This document shows, piece after piece, positions 13,159 through 25,500 of a DNA stretch of 64,000 bases; within the stretch, counting starts at the first letter, position 1; the number at the start of each line of letters is the position of its first letter. The stretch lies in contig CP075496.1 in NCBI GenBank assembly GCA_021613535.1, forward strand, positions 868,001-932,000. The letters are read 5' to 3'. Below the pieces are notes generated by a model. That model did not search any database and was not told the origin of the DNA. It saw only the letters and a program-made list of their open reading frames with translations. The translations under genes and the position numbers were made by a program. The DNA is from Adineta vaga. Its lineage: Eukaryota; Rotifera.

Positions 13159-13881
13159 TTATATTAAACGAAGAACAGATTTAGTTAATGGACAAAATTG
13201 ATTCGAATTTGTTTGTTGTTTAATTATATTTTCCATTTGTTCCATTAATAATTGATAACGAAGATATTGAAAAACTAATATTTCTATTGATTTAATTGCT
13301 TCTTTTTCCTCACAAAGTGTATTTAAATATTTCCATAATAATTCAATATAGAAATTTTGATGTTTTATTATTAAATTTGAATCGAATAATCTATATGATA
13401 ATTGTCTCAAAGGTAATCTTGATAAATTAATTGTAAACATAAAAGATACAAGTGCTAGTTTCAATATTGCTGGATTTTGTATAAAATAATCATAAGAATG
13501 ACGTACTTTGGACATTTGATGATGAAAATCTGAACTAATCCATTTACTCATATATAAACCAATTTTTGGATTTTCAATAAAATTATCTCGTAATATATGA
13601 TGAATATGAATTAAATGAGTGAGATTACATTTGATTAATAGAATTTTATCTTCAAGTTTTATTTCTTGAAATTCTTCGATTTGTTTATAGAATTTTATTA
13701 AACTTTGATAGATTTCTTGTTCATCGTTTAAAAAATCTGTTAATTTTGTTTCAGATAATGAATAATTATTTAAACGAGTTTTATCATAATTTATATTCGA
13801 ATTATCATATATTTTTGTAATTCGATTAATCAATAGCCATTCATTTGTTGTTAAATATAAAGAAGAATTCGTTGTATTCAT
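13159..13881 (-). CDS. Nuclear receptor ligand-binding-domain-like protein, intronless
   Basis: A single 240-aa exon. The segment FYKQIEEFQEIKLEDKILLI, about residues 83-102, matches the helix 3-5 signature of nuclear receptor ligand-binding domains (F..L..F..L...DQI.LLK). The remainder is predicted all-helical, with YDYFIQNPAILKLALVSFMF and a long Gln/Glu-rich helix near the C-terminus. No zinc-finger DNA-binding domain lies upstream in the next 2 kb, so this is LBD-only or has lost its DBD. Nuclear receptors are ligand-gated transcription factors; LBD-only members act by dimerisation. It is intronless among intron-rich neighbours, which could mean retroposition or a lineage-specific family. 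The family call rests on one motif and the helical pattern. Confidence 0.5.
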   Translation of the reverse strand: MNTTNSSLYLTTNEWLLINRITKIYDNSNINYDKTRLNNYSLSETKLTDFLNDEQEIYQSLIKFYKQIEEFQEIKLEDKILLIKCNLTHLIHIHHILRDNFIENPKIGLYMSKWISSDFHHQMSKVRHSYDYFIQNPAILKLALVSFMFTINLSRLPLRQLSYRLFDSNLIIKHQNFYIELLWKYLNTLCEEKEAIKSIEILVFQYLRYQLLMEQMENIIKQQTNSNQFCPLTKSVLRLI

Positions 13882-16000
13882 TGCTTTTTATCTAAGAGAA
13901 ATAACACATTTGATTTCAAATTGATATAGTTTCATTCATTGATAATGTTCATCTTTCTCACAATTCGATAATCAACACTTATTTTACTCCTATATCTCTC
14001 TCAAATCTTGAAAATTTATTGACATGTTCGAAGTCAAATTTATTTCATCGATTTTCTATCTAATAGAACGAAAGAATTAATATCGATGGATGTAGATTGG
14101 AAAATCTATTTGATAGTTATAACAAATAATTTCTTCTTAAAATATTTTTCATTTTATTATTTCAATCGGTTTACATAGAAAATATCTTGTCGTGTTTATA
14201 AAAATTATTATTCTTGAATGAAAATTATCGACATCTATATTCTCTTAATAGTTAATCGTATAGATGATATTCTACCAATTAAAATCATCTCAAATAGATA
14301 TGATTTGATTGAGAATATGAAGAGACTTTGTTCACGTAGATATAAAGATATTTTCGTATTGAAAATATAAAGATCAAGGTCAAAATACAAAGAAAATAGA
14401 TTTTATTGATTAATCGTATATCTAATGATTTGTTACTCGAAGGAAATCAATCAACTACAAAAGAAAAACAAAGTTTCTATATCATTTTGATTGATCGATT
14501 AGAGCAAGTGTCAAATGAGTTATGGATAATATATAAATAAGAAATGAAATCATATTCAAAGACATGTACTCGAGCAAAAAATATCATTAAAATAATTGTT
14601 GTTATTTCGAGGGTTTATTATTGAAGAAAGTTTACTATGGTTCAGTTTCGATTGTTGTAAGTATTTTCAATTATATTAGAACCTAAAGATTGGAAGTTCA
14701 TTTCGTTCCGACAAACCAATTTCAAACATCGAACCTCGAGAAAAAAAACGTTTCTTTATGAAGTAAGAAATTGCTAATGGCAAGAAATATTCTTTTTGTA
14801 TTATATTTACTTTCTTTTTATTCATTCACAAGTTTAGAATTGTATAAAAGAAATAATAATGGATGATTCTATTGTATAGTTCTGAATACATATGCGAACA
14901 AATTAGGTAAAAATATGAGAAATACAATGTTTTTATTCATTTTAATTGAAAACATGTTTACGTCACATAGAAAAGTATTTACCTGTAATTCAAGGTCAAT
15001 CTACAATTATTTTTAAGAGCAGTATTTTGTTGGTCTCATGTCACCTTTTAATATCGAATTATTTAGTAAGAATAAATACGAAATGGAAATGCTTAGTGAA
15101 TATGTCACGTCTCGTGATCTAGTATATCTTTATTCGGAATGAATTTGAAAAGACCATACTATAGAAAAAGTCTTCTCTGTATATAGATTTATGATAGGGA
15201 ATATCCGAAAGAATATAACGTAAAAATGTATGATCTATATGGGATATTCCTATAGCAGAAAGGAAATGATTAGTACAATAATGACATCTGTAAAGACAGC
15301 ATTTGACATTCAGTATATCGCAGAGTGAGTAATATCAACATATTTGTTTTTCCGATCAAGTTATTTTACATAAAAGAATATTTACCAGTCTTCATTCCAT
15401 TTGCAATCTGTTCTTTAATGTACACATTTGAAAAATATTATTTTTTTGTCATAAAACCAAAGCGATATAAATCTTTTCCATCTATATCGGAATGAAAACA
15501 TCGTTTATTCTTATACGTGAATTATTTAACTCACCGACGTAATATATCGTTACATTGGATGATTGATTATTTTTATCGATTAAGAACATATAATTATATC
15601 TTATTCATTAATGATAGGTAATTGCAGCATATTTTTATTTGAAGTATGATAGAATCAGAATGTCAAAAATGTATGATATAAAAAAAATAGAGATTCAAAA
15701 TTTTTCATATTTTAATTATATTTTGTCTCAATCTTGCTTTTCGCCTACACAGTTCTCCCCACACTCTGATCAACATATATTTAAAAACAGTCAGTCAGTC
15801 AGTCATTCATTCATTCTTATTTTATTCATAACTTCAATAAAAACTATATTCATAGAATCTATCTGATCATACATGTAATTCTTAAATAATTTCTTCTGTT
15901 ATAATCATCTTTTACTTAAAACTCTTCTCTTTTCCGTTATAAGCCAACAAATGGTTATTTATCTTCTAGATAGTTTCAACGCAGATCATTTTCTCTCATC
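13882..16000. other. Intergenic region upstream of the DUF2252 gene
   Basis: No gene recognised. The only repeat noted is a tetranucleotide tract at about 15789-15815, (CAGT)n running into (CATT)n. The last 100 bp before 16001 are T/C-rich, as seen upstream of other genes here. Confidence 0.5.
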
Positions 16001-17640
16001 ATGTCAACTGCATCTACAATCGAAGCAAATGCACCCGAAAAAGCTATCGATCGAATTGAAGCACAAACAAACGAAGAACGATCACAAACAATCATCGATA
16101 TCTTTTCCAAATATTTTGGTGATGGAATCAAATCAAATCCAACTGCATTTCGTGGTCGTTTTCGTAAAATGGCTGCAACACCCTTCAACTTCTATCGTGG
16201 TTCTGCACTTTTATTCTATCAAGATTTGAAAGTTGATCAAGATCCATGGATTTATGGTCATCCAGCTGCTGGAAATATTTTCATTCATGTAATTCATCTT
16301 TTATCTTTCTTGTTTCTTCATTCTGATTTGTATTGTTGATGTTTAGGGTGATTTACATGCTGAAAACTTTGGTACATATTTGAATAATCATGGCATCTTG
16401 AATTTTGACGTCAACGATTTTGACGAAGGGTATTGTGGACCATTTACATGGGATGTGAAACGTCTTTTGGCATCATTGAATATAGTTGCACATAGTAAAG
16501 GATTTTCTGATAAAGAAATCGAAGAAATTCTTCGTACTTGTGCACAAGCATATCTCAAACAAGTGAAAGATTTTTGTGAAAATCCAGAAAATCAATTTGC
16601 ATTGACATTGAAAACAACAAGTGGAAAAATCAAAAAGATTCTCAATGAAACTCGAGTGAAATCACATGTTGATAATCTGAATACAATGACTGCTATTGAA
16701 GATTATGATCGACGATTTATTCGATCGAAAATGATCAAAGATGTTGATGATACTCTTCGAGAACAAATCACTCAGGTGAGATAAACATATACCTGATAAA
16801 TATGATTCAATGTCTTTTCTCTTCAGGCTTTTGCTGATTATGTTAAAACAATTCCCGAATACAAGAAAAAAGGTGATAAAAATCCTGAGAACTTTAGCTA
16901 TAACATCAAAGATATTGTTGCACGTTCATCACCTGGTATTGGATCAGCTGGCAAAGTTTCTTATTCGATTCTTGTCGAAGGTCCAACAGAAACATTAGAA
17001 AATGATATTGTTCTCTATATGAAACCAGCACAAAAATCAGCTATTAGCTATGTTATTCAAAATCCTGAATTGGAACAATATTTTAAACATGATGGTCTTC
17101 GAACTGTTCTCTGTTCGTATGCAATGCAAGCTGTGACACCACAATGGTTAGGTTATACAACACTTGGAAATGTTCCTTGTTTAGTTGATGAAGTAACAGC
17201 ACATTCAGAAGATTTAGATTGGGGCGATATCAATGAGCTGAATGATATTCTTGAAGTTGTCACATATCTTGGAAAAGCAACAGGTAAAGAAGATTGATGA
17301 GTATCTATCATATGTATGTATAAGAATGTGATGTGCTTATAGCTAAGATTCATTGTGTTGCTGATTCTGATTGTGTGAATACACCAGGTGATGTTTCTTG
17401 TTTACCTTTTTCAATAATTCCACAACATACAGAAAAGACAATTCGTGAAGCAATTGGAGATCGTGAGGATGAATTTGTCAATGATATGGTACAATTTGGA
17501 ATGGTAAGAAGTGATGGTTGATGTTTGTGAGAAGAATGAGATTTGTTTTTTTTGTATAGGTTTATGGTAAACTGGTTCGTCGAGATCATCATCTGTTCTT
17601 TGAAGCGTTTCGTAACAAACAAATCCCAGGACTTGAATAA
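16001..17640 (+). CDS. DUF2252 domain protein (kinase-like fold), 5 exons
   Basis: Five exons join in phase (16001-16288, 16347-16775, 16827-17283, 17343-17503, 17560-17640), giving 471 aa. The DUF2252 landmarks are all present: FRGRFRKMAATPFNFYRGSA near the N-terminus, IYGHPAAGNIFIHGDLHAEN followed by FG, then NFDVNDFDEGYCGPFTWDVK RLLAS, and a C-terminal region with VARSSPGIGSAGKVSYSILV. The GDLHAEN and DFDE motifs correspond to the catalytic loop and metal-binding Asp of the aminoglycoside-phosphotransferase/kinase fold, so a small-molecule or protein phosphotransferase is likely but unproven. The family is mostly bacterial and fungal. Five clean host-style introns show the gene is resident and spliced. 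There is no signal peptide, so it is probably cytosolic. Confidence 0.9.
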
Positions 17641-18618
17641 ATATTGTTTAGTTGCCTTTTTTATAAAGTATAATTGGTCTCTTTTAGTAGTTATTTTATC
17701 GTTCTAGTTTTTCTTGTTATTAGACATTAACGATGATTGTCCATAGTATGAATTAGTATACTAATAAAAGGAAAGTCGATAAGTGAAGTGTAATATAATT
17801 TTCTTTTGAGTTTAATCGTGGCTTGAATATTATCAAATATTTCTCTTATGGAAAAGTTGGTAACACACACTTTCTCGTTTTGTATCTTGCTGAATACGGT
17901 CACTTTTCTCAGTAATTAATGATAAAATATCGACGGTCATATGGGATCAACATGTATTCGTGAATTATTATTAGATAAAGAATCATAATATAAAATTCTT
18001 TCAGATGTTGATTTTTGGTACAATCTATCGAGTTGTATCTAATGAAACTGTGAATAAAATTCGTTTGTACTTTATTTTCATTGTTCATGATTATCGTAAA
18101 TGATTTATACATTTATTCAAGTTTTGAAACTTTAAATTGCATTGAATGATATACATCTGTTCTAATCGAGTTTTACGAGACAACGAACCATAGACGATAG
18201 AAACTTTCAATGCTAAATCACAATAACATGACTATTTTCGTCAATCTATGTTCATATGTGCTCTTTCAATTCGATTGCACACTATATTTTAAAACAACAC
18301 CTATATGCGTATGACATCTATCGCACAAATACTTGTTTCACAACCAAAACTTATCGTTTTATTTGAAGATATCTCCTATTCGTATTCGATAGTTGATAGA
18401 TGAAACCAATTGCGAATTTTTGTTTGAGTTTGGTTTTCTTTAGGGTTCCACACTTATTTTGATTGGTGGTAATTATCTCAGATGACTCATTCCTGTCGTC
18501 TACTTACCAAAGACAAATGTAATGTGTAATGCAATACACGCGAACTGTCTTAAAAATGTCATTTTTTTTGTTCGTTTCTATTTAATTTGAAGTTCATATT
18601 TCAGATTCAGACAAGAAA
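17641..18618. other. Intergenic region between DUF2252 gene and Nup58
   Basis: No coding or RNA gene seen. Moderately AT-rich unique-looking sequence; a T-rich tract lies at 18550-18590 just before the Nup58 start. Confidence 0.5.
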
Positions 18619-21509
18619 ATGTTCCCATTCGGTGCATCTACTAATCCAACCACAGCAAGTACAACGCCATTCAATTTTGGTGGTGGATTATCTACAACTG
18701 CTGGAACAACTACAGCTGCTTCAACTCCATTTACTTTTGGTGGCAGCTCGACGACGACTGCACCCACAGCTACATCATTTGGTGGCACTAGCGGTGGTAC
18801 TAGCACATTTGGATTTGGTGCAACACCAGCTGCAACAGCACCTACTACTGCAACAGGAAGTTCTTTTTCATTTGGTTCAACATCTACAGCACCTAGTTCT
18901 CAACCATCTGCATTTGGATTTGCATCAACAGCCGCACCTGCAACAACTCAACCATCTTCTTTTTCATTTGGATCAACACCTGCAGCAGCACCTTCTGCGA
19001 CACAACCATCTGCATTTGGATTTGGATCAATAGCAGCACCTGCAACAACGCAACCATCTTCTTTTTCATTTGGATCAACACCTGCAGCAGCAGCACCTTC
19101 TGCTACTCAACCATCGGCATTGTCTTTTGGAGCACCAGGATCAACAAGTGCATCAGCACCACCACCATCTTCTTTTTCCTTTGGATCAACACCTGCAAGT
19201 ACTACTACTGCCCCTGTTCCTGCTGCAACAGGCTCTTCTTTTGCGTTTGGTGGAAGTCCATCCACAGTACCAGCGTTTGGTTCTACTGCTACTGCACCCG
19301 CTGCTTTCGGAGCATCATTGTCAACGACGGCTACTCCGGCTTCAGCAGGTTTTTCAACAACATCATCTCTTTTTCCTGCAGCTTCATCGACAGCAATGCC
19401 ATCGTTTGCGCCAGTCACTACAGCTGCTGCTACTGCACCGGTAATTTATATATGATTGAATCTCTTTCCATAAGAACGAGCTCAAGCATTATCTCACATC
19501 ACTTCTTTTATATTTAGACTTCATCGTTGTTTTCACTTGCTACTGCACCAACAGCTACAGCCACAACAACAGCTGCTGCAACTGCGACACCATCTACTTC
19601 TCTGTTTTCATTTGCAACACCTTCTAGTACTGCAAGTGCTACTACAACCACTATTGCTGCTGCTGCTCCATCAACATTTTCCTTTGGAGGAACACCCGCT
19701 GGTGCTACATCAGCACCAGCTTCTTCTCTTTTTGCTCTGCCAACACCAGCAGCAGCAGCAGCAGCAACAACAACAACAATAACAGCATCAACTCTATCAG
19801 CAAAACCATCATTTGCATTTACTCCTCAACCTGCTGCAACAACAACAACTACATCAATTGCTTCTGCTCCATCGGTAATTGTTGCTCAGTTTCAACAATA
19901 TTTGTACATTTATACATAATTGATCATTGAAAATTATTCGATTTTTAGACAATTCCATCATTTGCATTACCAACAACAACAACAACAACCTCAGCTACTA
20001 TTCCTATTGGTACTTCAACAGCAGCTTCTTCCTTTACATTTGGTACTCCATCAACAGCAGCAGCACCTAGTACTACAGCAACTGCACCTCTTTCATTTCT
20101 TGTTCCAACAACAACAGCAGCAGCAGCAGTAGCACCAACAACGGCGACTGTTGCATCTGCATCACTCAGTTTTCCTCCTATAACAACAGCAACCGCAGGT
20201 ACATCCTCAAATACTGTCCTTTCAAATCTTCTTGCTTCGACAACAACTACTACACTACCAACGCTTACTACAAATGTATCAAGTTTTCCATCATTAACTG
20301 CTTCAACAACAACAGCGCCAACCATTGGACTTACAATACCTACAACTTCCTCAACATCTGCTACTACTGCTGCTTTTGTAAGAAAACTAGAGCATATATT
20401 TTTTATTGAATATATATCTTTGTATTTAGCCAACCATTCCAACATTAACTACAACGACAAGCACTACTGGTCTTGGTGGTATATCTGCTCCTCCATCCAC
20501 ATCCGCAACAACAAGTACATCCAGCACCACTACTACTAGTTCATTTACAACCGCAATATTTGGTAAAATTGAATTAAAATAAAGCAAATTGTTTATAATT
20601 TTGTTTTCATAAAGGTCCAACAAGTATTATTCAAAAGCCAAAAGAATCATCTGATCCAATGGATCAATTATTACCAGCAGAATTAGATACTCTAGTTGAT
20701 AATTTCATGTAAAGATTCTCATTTTGATTTTCTCCAGGTGAAATATTCTTTTTTATGTTTAGTACAATGTTATCAGAAACTGATCAATTATTGACTGATA
20801 TGGAACATACATCAACAAGCAAATTTATTAATGTTCATGAACAAATTGTTCGTGTTCAACAAAATGTTTTAGATATCCAAAGTGATGTTCAAAGAGATGA
20901 AGCAACTTTTGCACAAATCAATCAAGCATATCAACAAGTAAATCGGTCAAAACTACACTTAAGCCTTCTAGAAAACGACCTTTTTTGTTTTTTGCTTTGT
21001 TTAAGGAACTTTATAATACAACAATTTGTAAATATCTTCGATCACTTCCATTAGGTGCTGATATTGAAGATCGTGTTGTGAATAAGTAAAGATTTTTATT
21101 AATTTTATTTTTGAAATGAAATGAATAATATCTTTTGTTTTCATCATTTAGTTATTTAATACAAAAAGTCGAAGATATCAAAGTTAATTATAAACAATGT
21201 CAAGATGTTTTAGATTGTGCAGAAAAACGTTTACAAACAAATGGATTAGGTGTTACCACAGAAGGTAAATCAATTCAAATATATAATTGATTAATTATGA
21301 AAAATTGTAATTTGTGTTTAGATTTAGTTGCAACAGCTAAGAATGTTTATACCGGAATGATAACAGCTGGTTCAAAAGCAAATCAAACACATAAATTAGT
21401 CGAAGTAAACAAATTCTTTTATTGAGTTAATTTTTACTGATTTTGTTTTTATTCTTAGGATCTTAAATATCGTGTTCTTGGTCATCAAAATAATTCTAAT
21501 GATGCTTAA
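18619..21509 (+). CDS. NUP58: FG nucleoporin Nup58/p45, 10 exons
   Basis: Ten exons join in phase: 18619-19440, 19518-19874, 19949-20377, 20430-20562, 20615-20708, 20763-20937, 21006-21085, 21152-21264, 21322-21404, 21459-21509, giving about 778 aa. Residues 1-560 are Ala/Thr/Ser/Pro-rich with many FG repeats of the types FSFGST, FGFG, FTFGG and FNFGGG. Residues 575-770 are a coiled coil whose end (TEDLVATAKNVYTGM followed by LKYRVLGH) matches the Nup58 segment TPQDLSMAMQKIYQTF ... LKEQYLGYRK. Nup58 pairs with Nup54 and Nup62 in the central channel of the nuclear pore, where the FG region binds transport receptors. Vertebrate Nup58 has a second FG block after the coiled coil; here the protein stops about 15 residues after it. 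Nup62 was considered, but the C-terminal match favours Nup58. Confidence 0.85.
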
Positions 21510-21614
21510 ATACTTGATTTTTCTTTTGTTATATTTTTGTATATTCAAATAAACTAGGCATTTCCTCTTATGAATACTTCAATTAAATTTCATTTGAATA
21601 TATTTATTTTTATT

Positions 21615-22107
21615 TCATAATGAAAATGCATGTTCTTTTACGATAGCTAAAGTTTGATTTGTTTGTTCATGTGTAAATGTAGTTGTATATGTAAGAACTT
21701 TATTTTCAATAAGAATACTTTGTTTATTCCAATGAATAAGATATTTGGTTTTGTAGAAATGAAATTGTCTTTGAAATTCTCCATTAATCCATTGATTTGA
21801 AATTGGATCAAGAATCGTAAAATTTGCTTGATGTTTTAGTAAACTGAATTTATTTCTTAATTCAGCAATAACTTGTTTAGAAGAAAGATTGATGACTTGA
21901 ATTTTTCCTCCAAATGTAAAGAATGATTCGATACGAAAGAGTAAATGTTCTTTTTATAAATCGAAAATCGAAAATTCACTTAATTTCATTCCATTGAAAT
22001 GATCTTTTTTTCATAAAATAACGATAAATTCGCGGTTTGAATAAATCGTCATTTGCAAAAATAAAGACAATTGAAAATATAAGCAAAATTGATATTCGTG
22101 AAAACAT
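21615..22107 (-). CDS. Small secreted protein, LURP/Tubby-C-like fold possible
   Basis: The minus strand starts with a signal-peptide-like MFSRISILLIFSIVFIFA, then about 25 residues ending FQWNEIK before a stop. A second frame with strong coding character runs to 21615 and includes GGKIQVINLSSKQVIAELR, then ANFTILDPISNQWINGEF and HAFSL-stop. The two parts must be joined by an intron around 21930-21985, but I could not place one of normal length with matching phases, so the exon structure is unsolved or the gene is damaged. The beta-rich pattern (scaffold Lys/Arg, ILDP, I..EF.RQF.F) resembles LURP-one-related/Tubby C-terminal-like proteins, but this is weak. Convergent with Nup58; the stops lie about 105 bp apart. 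Confidence 0.4.
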
Positions 22108-22545
22108 TTTGACGATTTCGTACTTATCAATGAAATAGTTATATCTTAGAAGTATATGCCATCGAATTCATTTATATACAAAATAATAAGAAAAAACACA
22201 TTATCTTAGATTTCATTTTTCCTCATGATATTAGTTGACCTTACACTTGGAAATCAGATAAATGACAGAGAATATGAAAACGAACGTTCTTTATCCTGGA
22301 TTAATTTAATTAAATAAAGTATACTGTCTAGTGGCGCCTTTGGTTTCGTTAAAGATAATATTATTTCTTACTGAACTAAACATAGAATAAAATCTTCGTT
22401 TGAAAAAAGAATTTTCATCTATTTTCGAAATTTTAGAGAAAAGAAACAATGAATAAATCTGATTGGTCATTGATTTCTCCCCAAAAAATAAATTTCGTTT
22501 ACATATATCAAACGAATTTATCTGATATAATAGAAATCAAAAATC
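22108..22545. other. Divergent intergenic/promoter region
   Basis: 438 bp between two divergent starts (secreted protein on -, TDRD9 on +). It probably holds both promoters, but no core element could be assigned with confidence. Confidence 0.4.
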
Positions 22546-25500
22546 ATGACGACATCAATGCATCATGATCGTCAAACATCTGCCAAACAAAAAACAATTG
22601 CACCAAGTTATGGTCCAGGCAATTCTCTATATTCCGCAACTGAATCCTTAACTGCACAAGATATTCAGGATTATTTTCGTATTGGTCCATCACGAGCAAA
22701 TTCTACAATAAATTCTATTTCTCATACAAATGAACGTAAAACAGTTCAATATCTTCGTCCAACATCATTCGAACAACATCAACGAGAAATGCAACAAATG
22801 AATAAAAATAAAATGGATATTATTCCATATGCAACATTTCATGAAAAGTAAAATATTCTTTATCTTTGAGAAAAATAAGATAAATCGTTTTTCTTTCATT
22901 TTAGAAAACAATTATTACCGATGGATCAAAAAGCTTATGCACGAGATTTTCAACAAAGATATGATAATGAATTTCTTCAAGTAAAACAGATGACGTTTTG
23001 TAATTTAAAATGTAATCAATCGTTTATTTTAGCGTTGGAATAAAGGTGCAACATGTGATATCGATGGTGAAACAACTATCAGTTCATTAAGTCAACAGTA
23101 TGGAAGTACAACAGCGAGTTCATCAATAACAAATCGTTTAACTAAATTAAATCTTCCACGTGATTCCGATCGTGAACATATGTCTGATATTGAAGGTCAA
23201 ACCGATCCTGATGGTGTTCCAAGTGAAGTTGATAAAGAAGAAATTCGTCAAATCTTAGGTGTTTCTCATGCATTGGAAACTTTTGATGATTATAAAGAAA
23301 TCAAACAATGGATTAATCAAGATACAACATTACCTGTTTATGCACAAAAAGAGAAAATTTTATCAACAATTGAAAAAAATTCCATTACAATTATTCAAGG
23401 AAATACTGGATCAGGAAAATCAACACAAATTCCTCAATATATTTTGGATGATTTTGTAAAAAATTCGAAACCTGTGAATATTGTTGTCACTCAACCACGT
23501 CGAATAGCTGCTCGATCACTTTGTGAACATATTTCCTATTCACGTCAATGGCCTGTTGGACAAACAGTTGGTTATCAAACAAGTTTAAATCGACAACGTT
23601 GTGAATTAACAAGAATTTTATATTGTACAACTGGTGTTCTTTTACAAAGATTAATTTTAACAAAAACATTACAAGATTTTACACATATTATTCTTGATGA
23701 AGTTCGTTTTTCTTTTTAGTTATGTTTTCAATATAGAAAAGATTCATTTTAGGTTCATGAACGTGATCAATCGATGGATTTTCTATTAATTTTAATTCGA
23801 ACATTATGGTTAAGAAATTCACAAAATGTCAAGATTATTTTAATGTCAGCAACAATTGAAATTGATAAATTAGCTCATTATTTTCGTCAAGTTATTGATG
23901 GACAAATTGTTCCAGCCTATCAATTTCATGTTGGTGATCGTCTTTTTGATGTACAAGAAATGTATTTAGAACATATTCAAAATTATGGTTTGGTAAATAT
24001 TTACATTCGAATAAAGATTTTGTTTTTTCATTTTTGTCTATTAGTTACCAGATTTAAAATTAGGTGAAGCTCGTTTATCACGTGAAGCAATTGATCTCTG
24101 TGTTAAATTAATCAAAAGTTTTGATGATGAAGATAGTATGGCTGGATGGGATCATACAAGAAATTTACCAATAAAACGTGCAACTGTATTAGTTTTTCTT
24201 CCGGGTTTATTAGAAATTCAAACTGTTCATGAAGCTTTACGTTTTCCACGTGGAAAACCTGATTCAGCAAAATTTAATCTAGATGATTTAGATGAATGTA
24301 TGAAATTTAATTATGATATTATTCCATTACATTCCGATTTAGCAATGGATGATCAAATGAATATTTTTACACCAGCAAAAACAACTTATCGAAAAGTATT
24401 TCATCTTAAATATTATATAGAAACGAAATGATTTTTGTTTTTGATTTAAAGATTATTTTAGCAACAAATATTGCTGAAAGTTCAATTACAATTCCTGATG
24501 TTCGATATGGTAGGAGAAGAAATGATGAAAACAAAAAACACTCAATCTTCTTTTTCTTTTAGTTATTGATTTTTGTTTAAATAAAGAAATGGTTTGTGAT
24601 CCAGAAACGAATTATTCATGTTTACAACTTGTTTGGGCATCGAAAGCAAATTGTGATCAACGACGAGGTTTTATTTTCTTCTTTTTCTTTAAAGATTCAT
24701 TTTCTAAATAATTATATTTAGGTCGAGCTGGTCGTGTTACACATGGCAAATGTTATCGTCTTGTTAAATTACATTTATTTAATTCACTTTCATCATATCA
24801 AAAACCTGCCCTTGTTCAACAATCACTTGATCGTGTTATTCTTCAAGCAAAAAAATTAAATATTGGTGAACCAAAAGCAATTCTTGCTCTCGCTTTAGAA
24901 CCACCAAATATCAATGATATTGAAATAACAATTCTTAAACTAAAAGAAGTTCGAAACAAATTTGATTTAAATCAATTCTTTTATTCTTTCTTTAGCTTGG
25001 CGCATTGACAATTCATATGGGTCAAGATGAAATTCGTCCATTTGATGGTGATTTAACATTTCTTGGAAAGATTATGGCTGCATTACCACTTGATATTGAA
25101 TTATCACGTTTAATTGCATTAGGACATGCATTTGGTTTACTTTATGAAAGTGTAATTATTGCTGCATGTTTATCAACAAAAAGTATTTTTAAAATTTATT
25201 ATAAAGATCGTTTAGCTTCTTATAAGTAAGTGATTTTATTCTTATCTTTTCAGAATGTTCTTGTCGATTTCTATTTGAATAGAAGTAAATTTAATTTTGC
25301 TGCTGGAACATTTTGTGATTGTCATGCATTTCTAAATGTTTATAAAGTAAATGAAAAGATGATTTGTTGTTGATGAAAATTTTTTTATTTTTTAAAGACA
25401 TGGCTTTATCATGAAAGTAATCAACAATTTCGAACAAGTGATGCTGAACGTCGTTGGGCACAATTACATAATGTTGATATAAAACGTTTACGTGAAGTTC

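Noticed and set aside
18594-20623. Long minus-strand and alternative-frame open frames opposite Nup58, rich in Val/Ala/Leu/Gln
   Set aside because: They are mirror translations of the Thr/Ala/FG-repeat codons (ACA/GCA/CAA) and follow the bias of the real gene; no splice or start support.
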